In this document: positions 42,529 to 53,755 of the stretch, piece by piece | How the letters are laid out: each line of letters opens with the position of its first letter | Position numbering within the stretch: the stretch's first letter is position 1 | Source: Serinus canaria | Lineage: Eukaryota; Chordata; Aves; Passeriformes; Fringillidae | Assembly (NCBI RefSeq): GCF_022539315.1 | Contig: NC_066337.1 | Location: forward strand, 4,359,234 to 4,423,233 | DNA length: 64,000 bases | Direction: 5' to 3' | Notes under the pieces: model-generated | Told to the model about the DNA's origin: nothing | What the model saw: only the letters and a program-made list of their open reading frames with translations | Databases searched by the model: none | Program-made: the position numbers and the translations under genes

Positions 42529-44040
42529 AGCAAGCAGCCTTTACCTCTCTCTTCTAATTCCCAGACAAAGGAAGCTGAAGCAGACACCCCAGACAATGGA
42601 TGGTCCTGTCTCCCTTAAGCATTTGCCTTTCTCAGCAGTTAAGGTTAGAAAAAAAAAAGAAAAAAAACCAAGCAGAAAACCCTAATTGAAGGAATGAATT
42701 AAAAAGATGACCCCGGAAAACGCGGCAGCCTTTTTATTTGATGAGGAATCAAGTTCACAGCGTGTCAGCAGAGGTGCTGCGGGCCGGGCTTTTATTTGTT
42801 TCCTGGCAATAAGAACATTCCTTTTCAGCCTGGTATCATCCTCTCATCTTCTCCCTCCCTCTTTCTATCCCTCTCTTCCTCGTCTCGCATCCTTTTTCCT
42901 TCCTCCCTTTTTTCTCTCCCTCACCCCCTGGCCCTTTTTTCTCCTCGCTTGCCAGTTCAGGCATTCTCACATACATTACCCCTTCCTTTCATCTCGGGAA
43001 TGACCTGAAATGACCTTTTGCCTGGCACTAGACGTGACTTAACTGATAATAGCACAGACTCGGGGGCCTCAAGCGGTGGCTTGTCTCGACACGTAGAGGG
43101 AGGGGAGAGAAAGAAGAAGAAGGAAAAAAAAAAAAAAGAAGAAGAAAAAAATTAAAAAAAAATATAAAAATCCCTTTTTCAAATTTTAGTTATTTATTTT
43201 CCTAGGGGAAAATAAATAACTAATTTTTCTCTTTGTGGCAGCAATTAATGACACTTTTGTGCTGCTCGCTGCCCGTGAGATAAAAAAAATCCTTCAAAAA
43301 AATCTTCCCCGAAGCTGTCGAGGAGCAAAAGGAGAGGGGAGAGAAATCTGTCTGCAAGCGGTTAAAAACTCCAGAGCAGCATTTTGATGCCACTGGCTAC
43401 TGGCGCTCTGCATTGCGTCTTCCCCTTCTTTGTGCTCCAAATACTTGTTGGAACAGCACAAATGTCCTTCTGTCTCCAATAATCGCCACTTTTAGGTGAC
43501 TAATCTGGGCAAAAGGTTATTATTTGGCTTCTTAATGTCCCTTGAAGCAGAGATAAGATTGCAGCCGGCCCCGCTGGGGCTGGGGTTTTTTAATTTTCAC
43601 TATTTATTTGGATACTCGGTGAGGCTGGGTGAGTTACCACAGCAACCACCGGGAGTCTTGAACATGAAAGGGCTCTTATTGTGCCATGTGGTGCCTCAGA
43701 GATACAGAGAAAGGAGGAGGCGGGGAGGAGAATTCCTCTTTGGAGAAACAATAGCCAGACATTATGTGAACTTTTGGGGCTTTATAATAAAGTTTGAAGC
43801 GAGGGTTGGGGGGGGGTTGGGGAAGGAGCTACAGTCTGCAGTGAATATAAAAATCAAAAATGTGCTGACTTACAGAAGTTTGGGAAGAGAGGTGTACGTG
43901 TGTTTATAGAAATATTAATTAATTAAGTGGGAAATGAAAGCTTAAGCTCTAATATTTGTATTTAGGTCTTTTCTCTGGCGGATCATTGAGCCCAGGCAGG
44001 TCAGAGCTCAGGGGCAGAACCCAAAGTGTGGGGGTTTTTT
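42526..44040. other. Candidate conserved non-coding block
   Basis: About 1.5 kb of non-repetitive sequence with occasional CpGs and many short motifs of developmental factors: GCAATTAATG (43241-43250), AGATAAGATT (43551-43560) and TTTATAATAAAG (43781-43792). No tandem array or recognised element apart from A/T runs near 43120-43170. No supported open frame. Texture only: conservation cannot be judged from one sequence. Confidence 0.35.
43186..43223. repeat. Perfect 17-bp palindrome, 4-nt loop
   Basis: Arm TTAGTTATTTATTTTCC (43186-43202), loop TAGG, arm GGAAAATAAATAACTAA (43207-43223). Perfect pairing, AT-rich, inside the candidate conserved block. Could be a cruciform-forming or dimer-binding site. 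Confidence 0.95.
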
Positions 44041-44469
44041 AATTTTTATTTTATTTTCTGAACTTTGTTCCGCCCTTTCTGTGGAGAGAAAGGGAAAGGG
44101 GTGGGCACTGGGATGTGGAGGAAGGTGCCAGAGTGCAGCCTGGCTCTCATTGTCCCCCAGAGCCACTGCAGCTGCAGACAATGGGCAAACCTGCACAATG
44201 GGGTTACCAAAGGGTGCAGAGCATCAATGGCTGCGGGTGGGAGCAGCTCTGGAGCAGGGGAGCTCCTTAATTCCCATTTTTTGCCGCCTTGGCTGCCTCC
44301 AGTGCCAGCCCAGTGTCCCTGTGCCGTGTCCCCCTGGCCCAGAGAGGTTTCTTTGCTGCTGTGCTGAGTTTGGGCTTGGCTTTCCCCTCCCTGTGAGGCC
44401 AGCTCGGGGTGGGCTCCGTGGCACGCTCGGATCCCCACCTTGTGAAAAACTGGGGGCAAAAATATCCCC
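44041..44469. other. Unique non-coding sequence
   Basis: About 430 bp upstream of the second LTR. No gene recognised. Confidence 0.4.
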
Positions 44470-44473
44470 AATA

Positions 44474-45102
44474 TGGGGTTGGGCTGTCCATCTCTGCTCC
44501 CACACACCCTTAGGATGGTTCTGGCACGCTGGGCCTCAAAAGATGAGTCTGCACTCTGGGTGTTTCAGTCTTCAGAATTGTTTATTGTTTCTTACCTACA
44601 AAGTCCCTTCTCTGCCCGACCTGGATCTGACCAGCAGGGCAGCCAAAGGCACTCTGACCACCCCCAAGGCGGGCACATCTTTTATAACAAAAACTACGGA
44701 TATCAGATTTACCTTTTATCCCCAATACCTGTCACCCTCGTCACCAAGTGCACCCTCACCCCAGACCAATCCCCAAGTGCCAACACCACAGCAGGAGATG
44801 GATGACAAGGAGAAGAAAGAAGAGCCCTGTGACACGCCCTGATTCCTCCATCTTGCCTCCACAACCCCCCTGTACCAAACCCCAAAATCTGGGATTTACC
44901 CTATAATTGTGTCTTCCCTTCACCATTCACACCCCAGTGATTCCCACAGGTTCCATCTCCTCATACACAGGTGGCACATCCCCAGATGGATCAAAATCCA
45001 TCCACCAAGTGCTTCTGGCAACATTCCAAGGCTCCCGAGCCCCCCAAGGGTTCTCTGGGTAGCTCTGGACATCAGGAGGGATGGGCTGAGCTCCCACACC
45101 CA
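44474..45102 (-). mobile_element. 629-bp solo LTR (family 2, copy 2)
   Basis: Same element as 26705-27332, same orientation, about 98% identical by eye. It has a perfect 4-bp target duplication AATA (44470-44473 and 45103-45106). TATA and AATAAA signals are conserved on minus. The U3 open frame of copy 1 is broken here by a TGA. Different target sites show the two are separate insertions, not the two ends of one provirus. Confidence 0.93.
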
Positions 45103-45106
45103 AATA

Positions 45107-45288
45107 TCCTGGAATTCAGCCAGGCTCTGGGGTTTTGTGGGGCTCAGCACGCTGGTTTCTCCTCCCCAGCTGCTCATGAGTTCTGGCCCTGCTGTGACTC
45201 AGGGAGAGCCCATTTCCTTCCCAACACCCATTTCCAAGTCAGTTTGGATTTTTCTCTCCCAACTCCAGAGTTTGGGCTGAGGGCAGAG
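45107..45288. other. Unique sequence
   Basis: Short stretch between LTR copy 2 and a dispersed duplication. No feature recognised. Confidence 0.4.
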
Positions 45289-45487
45289 AGGTGGGAATGA
45301 GTGAGGGGGGAGCAGGGATGGACCTGCTGGGGATGAAAATGTTGCTGGTTCAGCTCCAGGGCTCAGCCTGAGGTGGCAGGGAGGTGTTATCCATAATATC
45401 CTGGTTTTCCAGGATGTGTTGGTGCTGGAAAATCCCCCAAAGTCCCTGGACAATCCCCAAAACTCCCTAAACAAGCCCCATTTCCCC
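45289..45487. repeat. 199-bp dispersed duplication, copy 1
   Basis: Shares GGTGGGAATGAGTGAGGGGG, GGATGGACCTGCTGGGGATG, GAGGTGTTATCCATAATATC, CTGGTTTTCCAGGATGTGTT and ACTCCCTAAACAAGCCCC with 47269-47466. Differs mainly by AAATGTTGC versus AGCTGC. Same orientation, about 2.0 kb apart. Not a repeat family that I recognise. Confidence 0.95.
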
Positions 45488-46751
45488 AGTGAAACTCATG
45501 CTTGGATGTCTTTTATCTGGGGGGATCCTGCAGCTTGCCCTGCAACTTCCACCCTTCAGTCATCACAACAATTTCAGGGAAATGCCAACTTTTGGTGAAG
45601 GAAAAGGGATTTCACTGGGATGGAGCATTGCTGCAGCAGCTCTGAAACAACCCTGAGTCATTTCTCCAGGGTTCCCATTCCCCTCTGCCCTGTGAGGTTC
45701 AAATCTTGGTGTGCTCATTGTCCCTGAATTAACATCAGGCATAAAGAAATAAAAATATGGCTGAGTTAATATTATAATAATATTAGTTAATATTATTATG
45801 GTATGGGAGTAACCATCTCTCTGTGGAGGCTCTGGAGTGTTTAATCCCATCAACTGCTTCCAGCTTTGTGGAACATTGAACTGGAATATATTTTCTATAA
45901 AAATTCCTTTTCCCCCACTGTTGTGTGCAGTTTAGGAACTTAAAATTTTGGCTGCTCTCATGTAACTCCTTCAGGATTCCTTTCCCTCTCCAGCACAAGT
46001 TCAAACCCTTTCCTTAATTCATTTCCTGGCTTTCCAGCCCTGCTTTCCAGAACTTGTTGCAGAGTGCAGTGGATGAAATGAGTGCTGCAGGTGGAGACCA
46101 AGGCCAGCAGGGTTTGGTGCCTGAAGATCATCCCTGCCTGGAGGGCTGAGCATTGTGCACACCCCAGGATGTGCCAGGGGCAGCTGAGGGGCTCTGCAGC
46201 ATCAAACATTCCTGGTTCTTCCATTTCTGGGATGCCTGGGATCTGTCAGGGTGATGTTGGCACTGAAGCTCCCTCTGATTCTCCGTGAGGGTGGGATTAA
46301 GGGGGAAAAGTTGAAATCTTGAATCTTTTCATCAACAAGAAAAAAGGATGCAGTGGAGGAGGGATTTGGCTTTGATGGCTGGTGAGGCTGAGGGAAAATG
46401 GGTCAGAAGCAGGATTTTACTGCCTGCTCCTGTTCCAATGGCAGTGGCAGCATCCTGGTCTTCCCTGCTTGCCTGTGCTTGGGCCAAAGGCCACATCCAG
46501 CCCCCAAAATCCCAGAGTTTCCTGCCTTTCTCTTGGCACAGCCTCCTCTGAACACCTGAGAGGGAACGCTGAACAGAAAGTGGATCTGAGGCCACTGCAA
46601 ACCCTCCCAGTCTGGGTTTAATTCTGTGTTTGCAGAGTGCCTCACAGCAGGACTGCAGGCACCACGCAAGAGGAACAATAACAGCGTTTAGGGCATGGCA
46701 GAAAGGGTTCTCAGCAATAAATTGGCCTTTTTCCCTTAAAAGAGGACACAG
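45488..46751. other. Unique non-coding sequence
   Basis: About 1.26 kb. It includes an AT-rich patch at 45765-45800 with a 12-bp palindrome (ATAATAATATTA-GT-TAATATTATTAT, 45774-45799). No gene recognised. Confidence 0.4.
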
Positions 46752-46840
46752 TTAGTGATGGGCTCAGCAGTGCTGGGTGAAGGGTTGGACTGGATGCTCC
46801 TGAAAATGGATCATTTCCAATGGAAATGATTTTCTGATTT
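46752..46840 (+). mobile_element. Probable CR1 LINE 3'-end fragment
   Basis: AGTGATGGGCTCAGCAGTGC, TGGGTGAAGGGTTGGACTGG and ATGCTCCTGAAAATGG, then TCATTTCCAATGGAAATGAT, resembles the CR1 end GGGTTGATGGTTGGACTTGA, TGATCTT, TTCCAACC, TGATTCTGTG. Diverged; medium support. Confidence 0.5.
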
Positions 46841-47268
46841 AATCTAGAAATATTTCTGTATGAATGGAGCAGTACCAATGAACTCCTCATACCTGTGGCT
46901 TTAGAAACAGAGAAATCAAGAAAGAAACGGAAGGACAGGAAGGGACAGGAGCAGAATCCCATCAAACTCACCCAAAACCTGCAGCTCCCTTCTGTCCTGC
47001 CATGGAAGCATTCCATGCTCTGAGATGTGGGAGCTCCTTCCCTGTCAGCCACCCACCAGCTGCTTCCTCTTAAACCAGTTGCTGAACTCCTGTGAGTTAC
47101 AAACACCAGCAAGACAGGACTGAGAGGAGCTTGGGGTATGAGGAAACCTCCTCAGAAACTGTGGAGTCAATCAAGCATTGCAAATGGCTATTAAAACATT
47201 TCTATTGCTCAGCAACTTGAAAATGGAGAAAGGTGAGAAGGAAATGATGTCCAAGGTGAGCTGGAGGG
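46841..47268. other. Unique non-coding sequence
   Basis: About 430 bp. No feature recognised. Confidence 0.4.
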
Positions 47269-47466
47269 AGGTGGGAATGAGTGAGGGGGGAGCAGGGATG
47301 GACCTGCTGGGGATGAAAGCTGCTGGTTCAGCTCCAGGGCTCAGCCTGAGGTGGCAGGGAGGTGTTATCCATAATATCCTGGTTTTCCAGGATGTGTTGG
47401 TGCTGGAAAATCCCCCAAAGTCCCTGGACAATCCCCAAAACTCCCTAAACAAGCCCCAATTTCCCC
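47269..47466. repeat. 199-bp dispersed duplication, copy 2
   Basis: Second copy of 45289-45487, highly similar. The breakpoints fall at GGAGGTGGGAATGAG on the left and CAAGCCCCAATTTCCCC on the right. Neither copy shows flanking target duplications, so this looks like a copied genomic segment. Confidence 0.95.
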
Positions 47467-47754
47467 TGCTTTGTGCCTGAGTTTCACAGGGGGAGCTGTG
47501 CATCTCAGGAGACACGAGCTGGAAACTGGAGCATTGCTGGGGAGTTCTGACCCATGAAGAGCTGGGTCTCCTTCCAGCTGGCAGGAGAGCAGCAGGAGCT
47601 GTGGGAGAGCTGGCCCTGCCTCCCTCACTTCCACAGATTGGGAGAGAAAGGAGAGGAGAAGCTTTGAGTGCTCTGCCTCTCCCCGTCCTGCCCGCCCTGC
47701 TGCACGGCACGGCGTGTGGGGCCTGGGCTGAGCCTGCCCAGCCTGCTGCTGGAG
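47467..47754. other. Unique sequence
   Basis: About 290 bp leading into the 114-bp array. No feature recognised. Confidence 0.4.
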
Positions 47755-48635
47755 GCTGGCATTCCTCAGGGATGTTCCCAGCATGAATTTCCATGAATTT
47801 CCATCCATAACCCCAAGCACAGAACTGCAAACCCCATTTGTGAGTGGGATTTGGGGTGCTACAAAGGGAGAGGTTGGGATTCTTCAGGGCTGTTCCCGGC
47901 ATTTCCATGAATCCCCATCCATAACCCTGAGCCCAGAACTGCAAACCCCATTTGTGAGTGGGATTTGGGGTGTTACCAAGTGAGAAGTTGGGATTCCTTA
48001 GGGCTGTTCCCATAATTTCTATGTTTTCCTCTCCATAATCCCAAGTACAGAACTGCAAACCCCCTTTGTGAGTGGGATTTGGGGTGTTACCAAGTGAGAG
48101 GCTGGGATTCCTGAGGGGTGTTCCCATCATTTCCATGAATTCCCACCCATAACCCTGAGCCCAGAACTGCAAACCCCCTTTGTGAGTGGGATTTGAGGTG
48201 TTACAAAGTCAGAAGCTCGGATTCCTTAGGGCTGTTCCCAGCATGAATTTCCATGAATTTCCATCCATAACCCTGAGCCCAGAACTGCAAACCCCCTTTG
48301 TGAGTGGGATTTGGGGTGTTACAAAGTGAGAAATTGGGATTCCTGAGGGGTTTTCCCATAATTTCTATGTTTTCCTCTCCATAATCCCAAGTACAGAACT
48401 GCAAACCCCATTTGTGAGTGGGATTTGGGGTGTTACCAAGGGAGAGGTTGGGATTCCTGAGGGGTGTTCCCATCATTTCCATGAATCCCCATCCATAACC
48501 CCAAGCACAGAACTGCAAACCCCCTTTGTGAGTGGGAACAAGGGATTTGGGGTGTTACAAAGTCAGAAGTTGGGATTCCTCAGGAGTTTTTCCATCATTT
48601 CCATGAATTCCCCTCCATAACCCCAAGCAGAGAAT
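47755..48635. repeat. 114-bp tandem repeat, ~7.5 copies
   Basis: Each unit holds GGGATTCCTCAGGGCTGTTC, CATTTCCATGAATCCCCATC, CATAACCCTGAGCCCAGAAC and TGCAAACCCCATTTGTGAGT, then GGGATTTGGGGTGTTACAAA. 114 bp is 38 codons, so a minus frame stays open across several units (47171-48172, 333 codons; then 48201-48518). Copies alternate between CACCCAT, CTCTCC and CATCC types in a non-random order, suggesting higher-order copying. Confidence 0.95.
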
Positions 48636-50407
48636 GCATGAAACCCAGGGCCCTGCTGAGCCAGGGGGGCTCAAGGAGGCTCCCTTGGGAATTATTTCCC
48701 CCTGGAAGTTGTGAACAGAAGGAGGATAAGCTGCTAATAAAGAAGGAAAGCAGGGATTTATCCCTGAATTTATTTTTCTTTGCTTGTTTTAGGAATTATT
48801 GAGGCTGTGGTTGGGGCTGGCTCTGTGCTCTGGGTGTGGAGGGGTTGGGCTCTGCAGGGAGATCTGAAAGGTCACTGGACCAGGAGAGGAAAAAGGGACT
48901 CAAGTTGGAAAATCTTCCAGCTTTGCAAATGCTGCAGGATCAAGGGGGGAGCAGAAAATCCAATTGCTGACCCAGCCTGGGTTCTGTAGAACTGCTTGGA
49001 TTGAGGGCCCAGCCTCGCTCCTGTGCCACGGGGATGGCTGAGAAATCCTGCATTCTGATGCTCCTTGTGGTTGTTTTCTGCCTTGATCTTCCTGTTCAGC
49101 TCTGATATTCTCTGCCCTCTCCACCAGGCTGGGATTGGGCACCAGAAAACTCCTTAATCCTGCAGGGATGGATTGGGACTGGTGAGGGGGAATGCAGGTG
49201 CCAGCCCTGCTCCAAGCACTTGCATTCCATTGCCCCATGGCTGTTAAATGCAAAGGAAAATTGTTGAAAATTAATTGTTGAAATAAAAATAAATTTACTT
49301 TGCTGTTTAATGCAAAATAAAAAGATTAATTGTTGAAGGAAGCTGTGTTCCCAAATATATAAATTATAAATACCTGTCTGTAAAGGCGCTGCATTCAAAG
49401 TGTCTGTGCATTTTTTATCATGAATTTCTGCAGAAGTTCATAGCAGAAATCTGTTTTCAATCCCACTCTGCAATGTGTTTTGGAGCATTTTCTCTGTCTG
49501 AGAGACCCAAAGTGCTTTGGTGGCTCAGCAGAGAGGTGAATGCAGCCTCTCCCTGGGCAGGGATGGCAGAGCAGCACCCAAACTCCTGAAATTGCACATG
49601 AAATCCCTGGGCTTTCTCTCCTGCTGCACAGGTTATATTCATTAATAATTTCAATTTAATTGCATGAACTCCCTGCATGCTGGCAGGGGAATAAACCCCC
49701 AGCAGAAATGTGTGAAGCAGTCTGGAGTGATTTCTTTATTATTATTTGTTTCTCTAAACCTTGTTTGCGTGCAATTATTTGTTTAAAAGTCAAAAGAAAA
49801 AAAAACTAAAAGGCTACAAACACTTTACCACGAGGTGTAGCACTCCATACCAAGAGTTTTAGTCTTTTACAATGAGGGGTTTATGGCAGGAACACATCTG
49901 AGAGTGGTTTCCAAGTAAACACCAGACAAAGTCCTGCCTGCTGGAGATGCTGTGGGTATTTATTGCATTTCCCTCTGCAGCAAATGAAAAGCTTTCACTG
50001 CTCAAGGCAGGGCTGTGGTGATCTGGAGCTGTGTGTATTCACCCAGACACCTTAAAAAAATGTTAAAATCACTAAAAAACCTCATAAAAAAAAAACACAA
50101 CATAAAAAAAAAAAAAACCCAAAACCAAAGTATTGTGTGTGGTGCACAGTTAAGGGGGTGATGCAGCCTCAGGGACAGCAGCATCTGCAGGACAAGGGAC
50201 TTTTAAATTCATGGGACACAAGACAAACATCCCCTGACACTCACTCTGACCCTGCAAACTGCTTAAATGGGATAAGCCAAGTTACCAACAGGCAAAGAAA
50301 GGATAAGGGAGATATTGAGAAGAAAGGAGAGTCCTTGGAATAAATCAGCAAGCAGGCAGTGGCTTGAAAAGGCAGGGGGTGTGTATTTGATGAAATTACA
50401 AACAAAT
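48636..50407. other. Unique non-coding sequence
   Basis: About 1.8 kb. AT-rich patches at 49250-49340 and 49740-49810, A runs at 50084-50094 and 50106-50118. No element body or exon recognised. Confidence 0.4.
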
Positions 50408-50469
50408 CTTGATTTCCCCCCCCCCTTTTTTTTTTTTTTTCCCTTTCTTCTCTTCCCTTCTCTTTTAAA
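50408..50469. repeat. Pyrimidine tract (C run, T run, TTCTCTTC)
   Basis: About 60 bp of pure C/T: roughly 10 C, then 16 T, then CCCTTTCTTCTCTTCCC. Confidence 0.9.
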
Positions 50470-51424
50470 GTATCATGTCTTATTGAAGTTGAGCTCTTTT
50501 CAGGTTGGGAATGCAGCACAAGTGATGCAGCTCAGCTCCTTCAGAAGAATTGCACTTCAACATCTCTCCACGAGTATTTATCACATGTACCTGTGCACAC
50601 AAAACATTTAGCCTTGAGACAGCTCTCTCCTGAGAGAGGAGAAAAATTAAATTCCCCCAGCTCAATGCTGCTGCTTGTGCAGTTTGTCTTTTTCTCCTCC
50701 TCCCATCAACTTTATTTTTCCTGGAATATAAAAGCAGAGGTTGTCACAGGGAAATGCCTGCTGTCATTTATTACCCTACAACGAGACACTGAAAAAAAGA
50801 AATCATCATTAATTTAATTTGTTAAACGGAGTTGAGCCCCCTGGAATTCTGTGGCTGCATCTTTGCTGCATTATTTGCTGCCTCAGCTTTATCACAGCAA
50901 CCTTTGGTCACTTTTAATCAGGGATGGGAAGTGCCTGGCCCAAAGTTGTGGGGAAGATCAGGGGATGCTGGGGCACCCTTGGGAGCTGCTGTGCTTCCTG
51001 CTCCGTCCTTGCACCATCTTCAAAGTCCAACTTTTTTGTAATTTAGCATTAAACATGTCTGGGTTACCTGCTGCACCCTGCAAAATGTGCCAGCTGCTCT
51101 TATTTAGGGCTCCATCAAATCAATGCAGTAAATTCTTCTTGATTTAAGCTGGAATAGAGCAATAGTTTGGCACATTTTTGTGCACATCACACCCTTCCAC
51201 TCCTTCTCTTCCCTCTGCTTCTGCCTGCTGGGGTTGGAGCTCTTTAGCAGGATTTGCAATCTTGATCTCCTTCACTGAATTCCCAACAGAAACAGCCCCA
51301 AAGTCCCTTTGAGTCAGACTTTGCCTCTGGCATCAGCTCTGGAGGTCCCTCCATGGCATCCTTGGCTCTCTGGTCCATCTGATCTCCTGGAGCCTTCTCT
51401 CCTGGGGGCATTGGGGACACACCA
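50470..51424. other. Unique non-coding sequence
   Basis: About 955 bp. No array, no recognised element and no supported gene. Confidence 0.4.
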
Positions 51425-51992
51425 CTATCTGAGCTCTGGCTGAGTTCTCTGGTTTTTAGTGTTCTCTGACATGTTCTAACTCTGGCTGAGTTCTCTGGTT
51501 TTTCGTGTTCTCTGACATGATCTGAGCTCTGGCTGAGTTCTCTGCTTTTTAAGTTCTCTGACATGATCTAAGCTCTGGCTGGGTTCTCTGGTTTTTAATG
51601 TTCTCTGGTTTTTAATGTTCTCTGACATGATCTAACTCTGGCTGAGTTCTCTGGTTTTTAATGTTCTCTGGAACTCTGGCTGAGTTCTCTGGTTTTTAGT
51701 GTTCTCTGGTTTTCTATGTTCTCTGACATGATCTGAGCTCTGGCTGAGTTCTCTGGTTTTTAGTGTTCTCTGACATGATCTAACTCTGGCTGAGTTCTCT
51801 GCTTTTTAATGTTCTCTGGTTTTTAGTGTTCTCTGACATGATCTAACTCTGGCTGAGTTCTCTGGTTTTTAGTGTTCTCTGGTTTTTAGTGTTCTCTGGA
51901 GCTCTGGCTGGGTTCTCTGGTTTTTAGTGTTCTCTGGTTTTTAGTGTTCTCTGGTTTTCTATGTTCTCTGACATGATCTGAGCTCTGGCTGA
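51425..51992. repeat. ~46-bp minisatellite with 17-bp sub-unit
   Basis: Long units read CTCTGGCTGAGTTCTCTGGT, TTTTAGTGTT, CTCTGACATGATCTGAG. Short sub-units, GTTCTCTGGTTTTTAGT (17 bp), are inserted once or twice between long units. About ten long units. Minus frames of 106-355 codons through it translate repeats. Confidence 0.95.
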
Positions 51993-52779
51993 GTTCTTTG
52001 TCCTGTCCACAGCCATGAAGTCTCCTGGGTCCCTTTTGCTGCCCGTGCAAGGCTGGAATGAGCTTGGCAGGAGCAGCAGGGCCAGCTGCACCCATCCCAG
52101 AGCTCCAGAGGTCACTGCAGTCACATCCCAGCCCCAAACTCCCAGAGCCTGTCCCAGGGCTGTTGGATGTGGAGAAGCCAGGATGGTTCTCCAGACACTC
52201 ACAACAGAACATGCTTTTTGCAGCTCCAGCAGGAGCCCAGAGCCCAACTGCCGCTGAAAACAGAGAGATTTGAGGTTTCTGAGTCACTGAAAGCCTTTTT
52301 GAGGAGCTCTTCAGCAGCCAGAAGCCAAGATGACAGCTGAGAGGAGCAGAACCCCAGCCCCACCCTCGAGAGCCTTGCTTCAATTTGTCCTTTCCCACCA
52401 AGGACTGAAGGCTGGATGCTGAGAACAAAGGGAACACAGGCAGAACCCCTCGGGAAATGCACTTTTCTCCCTCTGTGGTGCCTCCAGGGGCCACAGGGCA
52501 GCAGGGGCAGGCAGGGCCGGGCTGGCTGGGCTGGCACACGCAGCCCTGCCTGCTGCTGACATGGGCTGGAAAGATGGGATGGGATCCCATGGGATCCCTC
52601 TGCAGCCCCAGGCAAGGGAGATGCTGGAAACAGCCCGGCCACGGTTCAGCTCTCACAGCACAGAGGGCAGGGATCCAGAATCCTCTGGAGTCAGGAGGGA
52701 GAGCAGGAATCCGTGAGAACTGAGGGGACAGGAGGGAGGCAAAGCTGTCCCAGCTGGAGCTGCTGGCTCCGGGAGAGGA
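51993..52779. other. Unique non-coding sequence
   Basis: About 790 bp, GC-balanced. No gene recognised, although several frames are open by chance. Confidence 0.4.
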
Positions 52780-52809
52780 GGAGGAGGAGGAGGAGGAGGA
52801 GGAGGAGGT
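52780..52809. repeat. GAG trinucleotide microsatellite
   Basis: Ten clean GAG units. Confidence 0.95.
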
Positions 52810-52924
52810 TTGGTGCTCCTTGGAAGTGGCAGAGCTGGAGGAACAATGGGTGTTCCTGCTGGATGGATGGGCCTGGGTGGGCTCTGTCCTCAGCCTGGCT
52901 GTGGGATTTGCAGGCGGCCTCGGG

Positions 52925-52968
52925 AAGGGAGGAGATGAGAATCTTGGCTCCATGCTTCAAGGGCTGAT
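52925..52968 (-). mobile_element. LTR remnant, family of LTR A/B (LTR C)
   Basis: GGGAGGAGATGAGAATCTTG, GCTCCATG and CTTCAAGGGCTGATATTAAT resemble the inverted 3' part of LTR A and B (GAGTCTGACTCCATG, TCTGAAGGGCAATTT). The position right beside a large AT pentanucleotide array matches LTR B. The rest of the LTR is not visible beyond the array, so this is a truncated copy or a coincidence of short similarity. Confidence 0.4.
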
Positions 52969-52969
52969 A

Positions 52970-53455
52970 TTAATTCTATTCTATTCTATTCTATTCTATT
53001 CTATTCTATTCTATTCTATTCTATTCTATTCTATTCTATTCTATTCTATTCTATTCTATTATATTATATTATATTATTTGTATTATATTATATTATATTG
53101 ATATTATATTATATTATATTATATTATTTATATTATATTATCTTATATTATCTTATATTATATCTTTTCTATATTTATCTCTTCTATTACTATTCTATTT
53201 ATCTATTTACTTATTTATATTATCTTCTATTATATTATATTATATTCTTCTTATATTATATTATATTATTATCTTATTCTATTTTCGAAGTATAGACTCT
53301 ATTGATATATTTATATACTATATATTTTATAATACTATATAGACATGTTTATTTAAATATGTATTTTACATATATACTTATATAATATGTAATATCTAGT
53401 ATATCAATATATATATATTATATAAGAATATAAAATTTTAATATAATTAATCTGT
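52970..53455. repeat. ATTCT then ATTAT pentanucleotide array, decaying to AT-rich
   Basis: About 18 clean ATTCT units (52973-53060), then ATTAT-type units with TTTGTATT interruptions (to about 53180), then mixed ATTTATCT/TTCTATT, then irregular TATA-rich sequence to 53455. ATTCT is also the motif of the human ATXN10 (SCA10) repeat; that is a motif parallel only. Confidence 0.95.
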
Positions 53456-53755
53456 TCCCAACCAAAACCATTTTAGGACTCTCTGAAGAGCTGAGGGACA
53501 CGAGGATGTGTGAAATCCCCACTCTGAGTTATCAGTTCAGAGCTCAGGGTGAATCCTTCCAGCCCCTGTCCCCCTGCTCTCCATGGACATCAATAAACAC
53601 CTGATTTTAGCCCTTGGCACATCCCAGAAAAGCTCCTGAGATGGTCCAGAGGAGATAAAATCCCAATTTAGCTGCCTGCTAGGAAAGTCCCCTGTTAGGG
53701 ACTTTGTGCCTCTGAGGGACTTTCCTGAGCAAGGGAAACTTTGGGATGTGAAGTG
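53456..53755. other. Unique sequence
   Basis: About 300 bp. CCCAACCAAAACCATTTTAG at its start is reminiscent of a CR1 terminus but too short to call. Confidence 0.4.

Noticed and set aside
26705..45102. One full-length provirus bounded by the two 628-bp LTRs
   Set aside because: The 17-kb interval holds another LTR family, CR1 and arrays, no retroviral genes, and the LTRs have different target duplications.
51886..52953. 355-codon minus frame
   Set aside because: Runs from unique GC-rich sequence into the 46-bp array with a serine run from the GAG microsatellite. No domain and competing plus frames.
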